From Paragorgia papillata (taxonomy: Eukaryota > Cnidaria > Anthozoa > Scleralcyonacea > Coralliidae): 64,000 bases of DNA. Location of the stretch: the NCBI GenBank assembly GCA_035771165.1, contig JAWNZC010000261.1, positions 1,429,501 to 1,493,500 of the forward strand, in the 5' to 3' direction. Below, one piece after another: positions 46,293 through 56,005 of the stretch. The position numbers were made by a program, and so were the translations under genes. The notes beneath the pieces were generated by a model. That model worked only from the letters and a program-made list of their open reading frames with translations, had not been told where the DNA came from and did not search any database. The number at the start of each line of letters is the position of its first letter. Within the stretch, counting starts at the first letter, position 1.

Positions 46293-46975
46293 CAATGCAT
46301 AAATGATTTTACCTTACAATTCGGGCTGAACAAGAACTGAGCATGTGCAGAGGTACGAGAATATGGTAGAATCGTAGGACAAACGCTTTATATGAAATTT
46401 CTAACAACACACGTACCTGATATCTTTCAATAATACGTTTAAGAAGTTATTAGCTATCTTCTTCCATATGCCTGTCTGACATACTTGTCATACCATACAT
46501 GGCGAACTTGAAAGTAAAACTTGACTCAAAATCTCAAATCGAAAGATACAGCGTCGTGTATAAATTATCGGCAGTGTATCGTCAAGCTAGAATCAAACTA
46601 ATTTAATTAAATTCGAGTAATTTGTGCTTCAAATGTAGTGTGGATTAAAGTCTGACGGGACGATAGCATTATTACGTGCTTCAATTAGAATTGACGTTTG
46701 TTTATGAAAAACAATTAAGAACGACTCTGGAGCGAATCTATAAATTGTATTAACACGGGGGCGCAACTATAGAGGGGGGGGGGGGGTGAGGTTGCAACCC
46801 CTGCCATTTTTAACCCCTGCCCTTTTTGTGAGACCTCTAATACTATGTTAGACATTAGATAAACAGATAATTAATCGTCTATTGTAGTACGCAATACAAA
46901 TCTCCGCAAATCTGGCGAGACTCAGAGGCTTCTAGTTCAGCTTCAATCTCGTACACACAGCCTCCGAGCGCGGCT
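46293..46975. other. non-coding stretch
   Basis: No gene is recognised. A G-run lies at 46777-46788. Confidence 0.5.
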
Positions 46976-47130
46976 GAATGAATGAATGAATGAATGAATG
47001 AATGAATGAATGAATGAATGAATGAATGAATGAATGAATGAATGAATGAATGAATGAATGAATGAATGAATGACTTTATTTAAAGTTGGATTTATAAGTA
47101 GCTCATGAAGCTAATCACAGCACAGCACAG
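46976..47130 (-). repeat. (AATG)n microsatellite grown from a SINE 3' tail
   Basis: About 24 copies of AATG (46976-47073) run directly into ACTTTATTTAAAGTTGG and TAGCTCATGAAGCTAAT. That sequence resembles the 3' end of the SINE at 2004-2290 (CTTTATTTAAGTG, TTAGCTCACAGAACTAAT). On the minus strand the array is therefore the SINE tail. The SINE body is truncated after about 55 bases. Confidence 0.7.
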
Positions 47131-47171
47131 CACATGCTGGCTATTCTATTCCATTCTCTACCATTTCTTTC

Positions 47172-47330
47172 CCTCCCTTCCCTTCCCTTCCCTTCCCTTC
47201 CCTTCCATTGCATTGCATTGCATTGCATTGCATTGCATTGCATTGCATTGCATTGCATTGCATTGCATTGCATTGCATTGCATTGCATTGCATTGCATTG
47301 CATTGCAGTTGCATTGTATTGCATCATTAT
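47172..47330. repeat. (CCCTT)n then (CATTG)n pentanucleotide repeats
   Basis: Seven or so CCCTT units are followed by about twenty CATTG units. The long open frames on both strands through this block are repeat artefacts. Confidence 0.95.
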
Positions 47331-47466
47331 TAACTTCTTATTAACCGATCGCGAGAGCGCGGCCATTACGGAAAAATATCCTACCGAGGTCTTGACAGCA
47401 CATAAAGACCGAAGTCTGATATTTTTCCGTAATGATCAAGCGGACGCGGATAATAAGAAGTTTATA
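47330..47466. mobile_element. ~135-bp palindromic MITE
   Basis: ACTTCTTATTAACCG ... GCCATTACGGAAAAATATC is mirrored by GATATTTTTCCGTAATGATC ... CGGATAATAAGAAGT, around GGTCTTGACAGCACATAAAGACC. It abuts the pentanucleotide array. Confidence 0.75.
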
Positions 47467-48356
47467 AGTTTATTATGGCATTTTGAAACAACATACCTTA
47501 CATTTATACCTTGTCATGATACGTACTTAAGTCAGTTAAGTGTGACCTCAAGCGTGTGACATAAACTCATCGTTTTCAATGTTGTTGCTCTTGTTGTCAT
47601 CGATATCGCTTTCGGAATGCTAATACTCCCTTCCAGATTGCTCATCGTCCCACTCATACATAATTTAGTCCTCAGGTTGTTGAATTCACAAAAATTTTGA
47701 GGTTTTGAAGTAACTTGTGCCATATAATAAATTATATTTTAATGATTTTTGCGTTAGATGACGCGTGATTTCTAATAACCTGATGTAAACATCGCATGCG
47801 TCGTTACGAATTCGTTTGTCTATAGTTACGGCGAAAGGTTAGTGTTTTGAGGATATCTATTTCAGCTAGTTTTTCACGGCCTTTTGTCTCCAGTTAGGCC
47901 AATACGTTTGATGGCTTTGTTTGGGCTAGTTTTCCTGAGAATTGCAGCAGCTTTAGTAAAAGGTCACCCGCAAGCTCATTAATTCTTAAGGGTTCTCAAA
48001 TTTCGGTCCCGCATGCAGTTCGCTGTGACATCTTTTTATTTTTTCGTTTTAACGACCAAATTTGCTTCAGCTTGTCTACGTTAACCTGCTGGTCATCTCT
48101 CATTTGAAACCATATAGTGGTTCGCTTGATTACGCTAGTACCAAAGCAGGTCAGTTCCGCTTTCTAGTCTCGCCAACCGGCCGACGGCGGTGGCCATGGA
48201 GAAAACTATATTCCACGTTTCGTTTCGAATCTTAGCGTTCAATTTGATGTGTCTATAATCAAACATACACTTTGTGGGGAATGGAAGTATAGCTGACGTT
48301 TGTCGGCGATCCGCGCTTCCGTTTTCGACGTATTCGAGAATAAAAGAGGACACGTG
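47467..48356. other. non-coding stretch
   Basis: No gene or clear repeat is recognised. Confidence 0.45.
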
Positions 48357-48392
48357 CACACACACACACACACACGCACACACACACACACA

Positions 48393-48435
<43 letters not shown>

Positions 48436-48496
48436 ACACATACACACACACATACACACGCACACACACAAACACACACACACACACACACACACA
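48357..48496. repeat. (AC)n microsatellite
   Basis: About 140 bases of AC/CA with occasional TC, GC and TA variants. Confidence 0.95.
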
Positions 48497-48962
48497 TAGC
48501 AGCATTACTGTATAAATTATATTATATTATGTCAAGCGCGCCAAATGAGTATACTTTTCAAAGAGAGAACGTACCCTCAGCAAGCCTAGGCATGGGTAAA
48601 CCCCTTTGCTGTTAGACTAGACTGTTTTACTCATCAAGGGGAAACCCCACCCTAGTCAAAATAAGAGTTACGGTATCCACATAAACAATTTTAGGGAATT
48701 CCCCAATATATATGACGCGCTCGTGTGATATTTCTATAAGTCATGTAATAGTCCCTATAAGCATCTTTCTGTAATTCTCACACACTTAAAGGTGCGTTGT
48801 AGCAACACACATGATAGTGTGTACTTTTTGCGACAAAAAAGGTGTGTAGTAACTGCCCACCTGTTTAAGAGAGTATGTTCTTCCTGTAATTCCTTATAAG
48901 GGGTGCTGATACGCTAAATGGAAATCAGGCTAAATGGAAATCCAGCATTATATTTATATTTA

Positions 48963-49036
48963 TTAAGGCCCGTTTCAAGCGTCGCACTTTTGGCCTTCTG
49001 CCGTGTCGAAACAGAAGTGGAAGTGCGACGCCTGAA
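48963..49036. repeat. short palindrome related to the GGCCCGGTTCAAACGTCG family
   Basis: AGGCCCGTTTCAAGCGTCGC is mirrored by GCGACGCCTGAAGCC around CTTCTG/CAGAAG. It looks like a deletion derivative retaining only both ends of the MITE type seen at 22611-23595. Confidence 0.6.
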
Positions 49037-49286
49037 GCCAATCTTATCTAATAAATTCGACAGGTTGGTCACCATTCGCGCGGCAGAGGTTACGTCAAAT
49101 TCAATTCATAAACTATGACATAGTTAAAAAAATCTCCGCTTCCGCTTCCAATTTCTTATTCCTTTTCTGTTCCTTGGCGTTCTATTCCATCTCGAGGCAG
49201 TCATTAGAAGAGTTTATCAGGGCACTATAGTTTTCTCCTATACTAGTAACACTGGACAAATGAAGGATCTCGAGGAAGGACAGTTA

Positions 49287-49690
49287 CAGTGCTGGATTTA
49301 GGACAGTGCGAACTGGGCGGTCGCCCAGGGCCCCCCACAAAATAATGTTTAAGGGGGGCCTCCACAAAAATGTCTTGAAAGTTGAAAAAATAGGTGTTGA
49401 AATGAAAAAAATCTTGAGAGCCCAAAATATGAGTCAAAAACAAGACAAAAGATATATGGATGATTGTAGGGTCACTTCTGTGTAAAGTGTATATACTATG
49501 ACGATTAGGACAGATTGATGGATGGAGTTGACAAGTTGTTATTTTATTGTAAACCTGATTCAGTGTGCGAATTGTGACTTCGAAGTTGTATTAGTTCGTA
49601 AAGCAAAATTATCACGTTCGGAAATAGAATTGATATATTGTGCTGGTCAGTGACAGCCCAGGGGCCTCCACAGTCCTAAATCCGGCGCTG
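49287..49690. mobile_element. 404-bp hAT-type MITE, 8-bp duplication
   Basis: Begins CAGTGCTGGATTTAGGAC and ends in GTCCTAAATCCGGCGCTG. GACAGTTA flanks both sides (49279-49286, 49691-49698). CAG...CTG ends with an 8-bp duplication are the hAT signature. The interior has G-rich and C-rich blocks and no transposase. Confidence 0.88.
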
Positions 49691-49802
49691 GACAGTTAAT
49701 AGATACGACTTATATATAGAGTTCAGCATAAATGTTAGTGTTTGAATTACATTAGACGTTTGAAACAGCAGTCGCATTCAGTTGCATCTCATTGGCAATT
49801 GA

Positions 49803-50017
49803 ACACACGACTTTCGAATCTCAGTTCTGAATCGGGATAAAACTCATTTCAATTCATAACATCAGGCAACGACTGATAGTATTCATTTGCATTGCATTTA
49901 AGTTCCGAACATCAATTATACGGAGACCTCACCTATAGATGTTACGAACTGAAATGAGTTTTATCCCGACCCAGGACGCGTCGTACTGATGGGCAGTTGA
50001 GATTCGAAAGTCGTGTA
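49803..50017. mobile_element. ~215-bp palindromic MITE
   Basis: ACACGACTTTCGAATCTCA at the left and its complement at the right form the outer arms. GGGATAAAACTCATTTCA and its complement form the inner arms. It has no coding capacity. Confidence 0.75.
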
Positions 50018-50530
50018 TTGAATATAGGAAACTAGGCAAATTTGGTAAAACCGTTATAGCTAACCGATAACAGCCAAGTGAAGTTAAGCCGCTGCTACAG
50101 TGTTACACGATGCAACGATTTGTGCGGAAACCTGTGTGGCAACGCTAATTGAGAGACAGGTTTCAAGACAGCTTGCAAGGTGTAACACCCCCAGGTTTTA
50201 TGAATTTGTGTTGCAGTTTTCAAATAAGGTTTGAGTTAATATATAGTTTAATATATAATGTATGTGTTCAAGATGAAAGATAAGACAAATTTATTACAGT
50301 ATAGTTCATTAGGAAAAATTGAAAGAAAATAATTTTGAATCCTTAAACTGCGTTTAAATATTGGCTTATTTTGTACATAAACCTTTCAAGATTTTTACAG
50401 GTACAGTAAAATGATATACAATATAAATTATAACGAACCTAGATTATGAACCAGTTATTGGAATATTCAGAAACATTTAACCATTAAGGAGGAATGATAA
50501 TTACTGTAAATGATAATGCATGTGTTTTGT
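50018..50530. other. non-coding stretch downstream of the HIRAN-like gene
   Basis: AT-rich sequence; nothing recognised. Confidence 0.45.
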
Positions 50531-51118
50531 CTATATATTTATATGTGAGTTGTAGTTGTTCCTAGGTTCATCTTTCCCCCATTGTCCATGCTTAACAATC
50601 ATCACAGAAGAACAGAAGAGAAATTCCTTCTCTTTTCTAGCAAAAATCCTCTTTAATGCATCCAGGGTTATTGATGTAATTTCATCCTTATGCATAGCCC
50701 TTTTCAGTTTTGGCAACTTTTTTACCCCACAGTACCCCATAACATACCATTTATCATTGTGAAATACTGAGAATTTAATGGCATTTGTATCTTTTATGTT
50801 GTCAGGTTCATGCTCCACTTGTATTTCTACAAGAAGATTTCTACATCTCCTCCAAGAACAAATAGAAAGTGCCTGTTGGTAAATTATTTCAGACCATGAT
50901 CCAACCACAGCAAACCGTTCTGCAAATAGGACATTTTCTTCTTCAGCGCGGCCATTATTGTCTGTATCTTCCAAGTCAAGAATTTCTGTCAACTGATTGA
51001 GTTCATCACCTTCCTTACTAGTATTATCATCAGAAGTTTTACTCTCGAATGAACCCAATTGATATGCTAGAATAGCGCTGTATGCCATCCTTTTTTTTTC
51101 GACAATAACGATGTACAA
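50531..51118 (-). CDS. HIRAN-like protein, 195 codons
   Basis: One unbroken exon. If the ATG at the MAYSAIL position is used the product is about 185 residues; the longer frame adds MYIVIVEKKR. Residues 1-75 are acidic and low in structure. From about residue 85, FAVVGSWSEIIYQQ ... VEIQVEHEPDNIKDTNAIKF ... VMGYCGVKKL resembles the HIRAN domain, whose hallmark is the E-x-DN-x-x-D-x-NAI strand followed by a GY loop. HIRAN domains bind DNA ends in helicases such as HLTF. Here it stands alone, as in some transposon-associated proteins. The 5' part and upstream region are repeated in inverted orientation at 52440-53233. Its ending (NYNSHINI) resembles that of the Tudor-knot gene at 54633 (NYNRHTNIV), perhaps from related elements. 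Function is unknown. Confidence 0.6.
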   Translation of the reverse strand: MYIVIVEKKRMAYSAILAYQLGSFESKTSDDNTSKEGDELNQLTEILDLEDTDNNGRAEEENVLFAERFAVVGSWSEIIYQQALSICSWRRCRNLLVEIQVEHEPDNIKDTNAIKFSVFHNDKWYVMGYCGVKKLPKLKRAMHKDEITSITLDALKRIFARKEKEFLFCSSVMIVKHGQWGKDEPRNNYNSHINI

Positions 51119-53233
51119 TCCTGACTCACGGGAGGCGAATAAAAGAAGGATAGCTTCGGGTGAAAGGAACGCCGATTTGTCAAGGATAAAGGTGTGAAAT
51201 GAACGCCGACATCTACTTCTGTGACCTGTTCGTCGTTCGAAGTAGTTTCAACGGGAATATTTGGTACTAAGACGATTCACAGCAGTTTATCACGAGGAAA
51301 ACCCGTCGGTGTGGCGATTACAAAACGACAACAATAGAGCGTGGGAAAGTGACAAGAACTTGTGCATGTCATCAGTTTCATATTTCTTTTTATCGAAGTA
51401 TTGTTTGCGTCGTTCGATCTTTGATCAAGAATATATCGAAATATACTTGACTTGGTAATGTCGTCTACCTCTGGTTCTAACACTGATAGCTAAAATGACT
51501 AGACTAGGATGTAAACATTATTCCGGGATACGTAATCGAGATCGAAGACGAAGTAAAACTGTCTTCCAGTGTGGCCATACCTGAAGACGTATCATCTGAA
51601 TGCATTGTCAAGCCGTATGAAGACGAGTCGGTTGCCGATGATTTGGATCGTAAATCATAATGAGCAAATGCGACTTGAAAAAGGTCTTTAGTACGACGGC
51701 TAGAAATTCGCTTTTGAGGGGCACGATAAGGTAAATGATTGGTAAGTTTAATTGAAAGTTGCTTTTATCAGTGAATTTATGTTTACGTTTTATCTGCAAA
51801 TTAATGTTGTTTTCACGCATTTGCTAAAACAAAATTGTATGCTGTCAAAGCCTAATGATTCGCATGTTTAATTCTATTCGATATTACTCTGACACTGACT
51901 GACTGCTTAATGCGAATGCGAAGGAATGTCAGTAAATCAAAGCTTGCATTGAAATGGTTTATAATAACAGTGTCAAGTTCTTTACACTTGTTTGCCTGGA
52001 AATCTGGTCACTGCGTCTAGCGGGATTACTTACATAAAAAAATTGACAAGATAAAGTATCAAATAAAAGTCAGTACAGAAAACAGGTAGGAACTGTCTGT
52101 TGATTAAAATAGATTAATGGAATACTTGCATCCAGAGTCAATTTCTTCAAGTTTGAAGATGAAATCGCACAATTGTTGTTGTTTATCGAATTGGACGAGC
52201 ACTGAATTGTGGCAATTTTGAAGAACGAAGCAATTCTATTAGCCTAGGTGAATTGTGCGCAGCTAGCTTATTCGCAAGTGAAAATCGGAAAGCGAACGGG
52301 TATTCTATTAATCAATACTGACAGTATCTACCTGCTTTCTACATCTTCTATTTTATACTTTGCCTCGTCAATTCTTCGATATTTGCAGCCCGCTAGACGC
52401 AGTGACCAGATATATAACAAATATAAACATGCGAATCATTTGGCTTTGACAGCATTATTACAATTTTGTTTTAGCAAATATGGCCAATTGCAAATATGGC
52501 ATGTCAGTGATAAAACATTCGATAAAACGTAAACATAAATTCACTGATAAAGCAAACTTTCATAACTTACAAATCGTTCACCTTATTGTGCCCCGCAAAG
52601 CGAATTAATAGCCATCGTAGAAGATATTTTTCAAGTCGCATTTGCTCATTAAATTTGCGATCCTAAACTCGTCTTCATACGGCTTGACAATGCATTCTGA
52701 TGATTCGTCTTCAGGTATAAATGGACTAGACAGTAATACTTCGTCTTCGATCACGATTACGTATCCCGGAATGTTTACCTCCTAGTCCAGTCATTTTGGC
52801 TATCAGCATTAGAACCAGAGGTAGACGACATTACCAAGTCAAGTATATTTCGATATATTCTTGATCGAAGATCGAATTCGATAAAAAGAAATATGACACT
52901 GATGACATGCACAAGTTCTTGTCACTTTCCGGAAAAACACGCTCTATTGTTGTCGTTTTGTAATCGCCACACCGACGGGTTTTCCTCGTGATAAACTGCT
53001 GTGAATCGTCTTAGTACCAAACTACTTCGAACAACGAACAGGTCATAGAGGTAGATGTCGGCGTTCATTTCACACCTTCATCCTTGACAAATCGGCGTTT
53101 CCCGAAGCTATCCTTTTATTCGCCTCCAGTGAGTCGGGAATCGGGATTGTACATGGTTATTGTCGCAAAAAAAAAAAAGGCATACAGCGCTATTCTAGCA
53201 TATCAATTGGGTTCATACGAGAGTAAAAACACT
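51036..53233. repeat. 2.2-kb imperfect palindrome around the HIRAN-like gene's 5' region
   Basis: Arms 51036-51850 and 52440-53233 are inverted copies with moderate divergence. Shared words are CCAATTGATATGCTAGAATA, AAATATACTTGACTTGGTAA and GCATTGTCAAGCCGTATGAA. A further inverted pair, CTGGTCACTGCGTCTAGCGG, lies at 52003 and 52383. The loop (52030-52370) carries TGAAGAACGAAGCAATTCTA, a subterminal block of the P-like family. The right arm ends inside the coding sequence after YESKN, so it holds a truncated second copy of the gene start in opposite orientation. A P-family fold-back origin is possible, but the CACAGAATAAA ends are not present. Confidence 0.7.
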
Positions 53234-53854
53234 ACGCACCTGTTTGGCATAATTTTTAAAAGAATTTCCGACAAAATAACCTGAATAAAGCCAAGAAAAT
53301 CCAAGGTGAACCGTAAACTCCCGATGTAAACACTGTTACTGTCTGAGAAGGTCTCCCTGCCTTACGTCACTTCCGGCGACTAGAACCCAGTAAAAAATTT
53401 TCACGGCCATCGTCAAAATCGCCAACTTTAACAGCAAAAAAGTCCATGAAGATGGAATTTTAGGAAAAGAAGATATATTACAAATCTTCTTAAAATGTTC
53501 AAAATATCCTAAATATGTAAAATCCCCAACCCTGAGATAGGCACTTTAATATTAATTTATCCCTTCCACAGATTTGCGACCAACTCTCAGTCTTTTAACT
53601 CCCTTGTACTATAATTGTTTTTTATAAAAAGAGAATTATTGAAATAATAATTTACGCGAAATTTTACTGAATTAAATGCCATGGATTTTGAAATATTACA
53701 ATTAATACAAACAGTTAATTTAATAGCTTCAGACATTGGCCGCTCGAGATCATATTTCATTTAGGGGTGTTTGACAAAACCAAAGAGCTCCACTGCAGGC
53801 GTTACTTCTCAGCCCTCTCCCCAGTCCCCCAATCCAGTAACGCCTGCTATGCAG
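53234..53854. other. non-coding stretch with a MITE end
   Basis: At 53790-53855 CACTGCAGGCGTTACT ... AGTAACGCCTGCTATGCAGG forms a hairpin next to the LINE fragment. Nothing else is recognised. Confidence 0.45.
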
Positions 53855-54008
53855 GCTAGTCAAGGCTCAATTTATGGGCCTCTTCTTTTTCTAATCTACA
53901 TAAATGATCTTCCGCATTGTGTGCAACATTCAAGACCAAGAATGCATGCTGATGACACAAATATAACCACAAGTGGTAGATCATTAAAAACTGTTATTGA
54001 ATCAATTA
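53855..54008 (+). pseudogene. CR1/L2-like LINE reverse transcriptase, 5' piece
   Basis: QGSIYGPLLFLIYINDLP and MHADDTNI are RT motifs (the catalytic box has HADD for YADD). The open frame continues to SLKTVIESI, where the 6.5-kb element is inserted. The frame resumes at 60527. The copy is 5'-truncated at about 53855. Confidence 0.85.
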
Positions 54009-54493
54009 GCCTTTCTCACGCTATGCGACCAGGCCTTTCCCGCCATTTTTGGGTGGCAAAACCACGCGGGGACAGAGGATGACAACAATTCAAAGTGTAA
54101 TTTGGTGAAGTGGAAAGCCTGTACATTTGGACGCTTTTTTTGCAATTTAAATAAAAGAAAACCGAAGTTCTTGCTTAGATACCTGAATAGGTAGTTCATC
54201 ATACTGGATGTGAAATTTTAGCGCTCCAATTTGTAAACCACCGAAGAAAACAGAGATTGATAGTTCAATGTGACGTCGTCAACGACTTCAGGTTAGATCG
54301 ATGATTTATTTACTTCAATACACGGTGTTTGACTCTGAACTACACTTGCCCTGCGATAATTAAAAACATATAAGTTATAAAAATCTAATCACTGACAATC
54401 ACTTGATCTAAATTCAGAGGTTACAGAATACTAGCTCGGAGTATAAAAGGCTTTTTGTTGTGTTTTTAGACCAATGGTCGCCACACAGCTTCC

Positions 54494-54568
54494 ATGCCTG
54501 GACGAGTTAAATGTTTCGTCACAGGCTGCAGCAATTCGTGGTACAGATATCAAACTTATCCCTATTAG
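54494..54568 (+). pseudogene. THAP-like first exon in the left inverted repeat
   Basis: MPGRVKCFVTGCSNSWYR has the start and Cys-x4-Cys pair of a THAP domain. The inverted copy at about 60057-60000 has a stop in place of the second cysteine. The frame closes after 24 codons here. In the right repeat the sequence after WYR leads into a different open stretch. It is probably a remnant of a THAP-bearing transposase gene. Confidence 0.5.
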
Positions 54569-54632
54569 TTGAGACAAATGCTTTTACTAGATCCCAGTTT
54601 CCTATTTTCTCAAAACACGCGCAGTAATCAAA

Positions 54633-55355
54633 ATGGCGACGAGGCCGAAGAGAGAAACAAGAATCCCAAAGAGGTATTCGGAAGAGTTTATTGAACCAAA
54701 GCGGAAAAAAACATCTAAAAGTGTGAGAAATGACAATAAACTTTACGAAGTGGAAATCGTCGATGTCAACAAAGAGGAGGGGAAGGTAAAACTTCACTAT
54801 AAAGGATATGGAGAAGAATACGACGAGTGGAGATCTTGTGTTGGTGAATGGTGACAATATGCCTGTCACACGCTTGGAACGGAGGAGTACGGCATCGAGA
54901 AATTCGTTAGTTGACCGTCTTACTTCCCTGCACGAATCATTGTATCGGGAAGTAAAACGAAAACTCTATTCTACACTTCGCGACGACCCGGAGATCAGAA
55001 TAGATATCCCCATAGATAGGACGTATTTGAGGAAGGTCTCAAGAAAACGGAAGACGTCACGACCAAATTTATCCGGGGGAAAACTATTTACTCTGTTCGC
55101 TCGAATAGAAGTTTGGATATTGTACTTGGTGCCAAATGGGACGAACGTATATTTAACCAAAATGGAGATTTTGCCTACGTTGTGCATGGTACTGTTCGTT
55201 TTTGGTGTACAAAGAGAGCAGCGATTAAAGAGTATAAACTCATTGCGGGGAGGTATATAGAATCGGCAATTGAGGATGACAACATTTTAATTTTTACATT
55301 TGTAAGGGGTGATGGGAACAGTCATAATTATAATAGACACACAAATATAGTATAA
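54633..55355 (+). CDS. Tudor-knot (chromo-barrel) protein, frames broken
   Basis: The ATG at 54633 opens MATRPKRETRIPKRYSEEF, a basic leader. LYEVEIVDVNKEEGKVKLHY and GYGEEYDEWR follow, the Tudor-knot/chromo-barrel fold of MSL3, MRG15 and ARID4-type readers of chromatin. Further on, a region with DPEIRIDIPIDRTYLRK and then LDIVLGAKWDERIFNQNGDF and EYKLIAGRYIES is unrecognised. Two frame changes occur: one near 54840 (one surplus base) and one near 55040-55060 (the opposite sense). Total length would be about 240 residues. It lies between the left inverted repeat and the RAG1-like gene, in the opposite orientation to the latter. A chromatin reader beside a transposase could guide target choice, but that is inference. 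Confidence 0.6.
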
Positions 55356-55544
55356 TAATTTCTTTTTATTTTGTTTTGTTAAGTTTGTATACAATTATAT
55401 ATTTTGACCAGAATTTAATGGTTATTATTATTATGTCTCCTCTAATACAGATTTAATTTGTTGGATGTGTAAGGCTTTCACCTTTGGTTGAGTGTTCAAC
55501 TTGAGTCCAATAATCTCAACTTTGACTCTTGTTGGGCTCTTATG

Positions 55545-55992
55545 GGGTGTTCATAATATGAGCCAGGCCAGTCTGTCTAGCTGGATGACCGGCCGGTTAA
55601 CCTGATTTTTATTTGTGTTCACATGAGAAGAGCTAGCCTGCCAAGCTGGGATGACTTGTTTACCAAGATGACTGCAACTATTTTCCCACTAAGCATGAAA
55701 TATTGTTTTCATGAGCATGTTTTAAATTTATAACAAACTCATAAACAAACATAACTTTTGAAATGAAAAGTTGACCAAAATATATAGGTCAAGATGAAGT
55801 TGTTTGTGTGTTCTAAGCTTTGACTTGCTAGCCTGGTTAGGCAGCCAGCCAGTGGTCATTGTGTTCATAGGGGGTAAAATAGAACGCCTAGCCCGGATAA
55901 TAATCCAATATTACTATTAATATTTTTATTAAGGCAGTGGGTTCTGGCATTTCAAAGTTATCCCATGTGGCCCAGCTCATATGAACACCCCC
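55545..55992. mobile_element. ~448-bp MITE with GGGGTGTTCAT ends
   Basis: Begins GGGGTGTTCATAATATGAGC and ends CTCATATGAACACCCCC. Internal AGCCTGGTTAGGCAGCCAGCC and CTAGCTGGATGACC add imperfect symmetry. It lies just beyond the stop codon of the RAG1-like gene. Confidence 0.75.
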
Positions 55993-56005
55993 TTAGCTAC
56001 AGTAT

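Noticed and set aside
54009..54030. A Transib-type CACWRTG terminus for the 6.5-kb element.
   Set aside because: CACGCTATG occurs eight bases inside the repeat, but the inverted match and the AATTA duplication place the true end at GCC.
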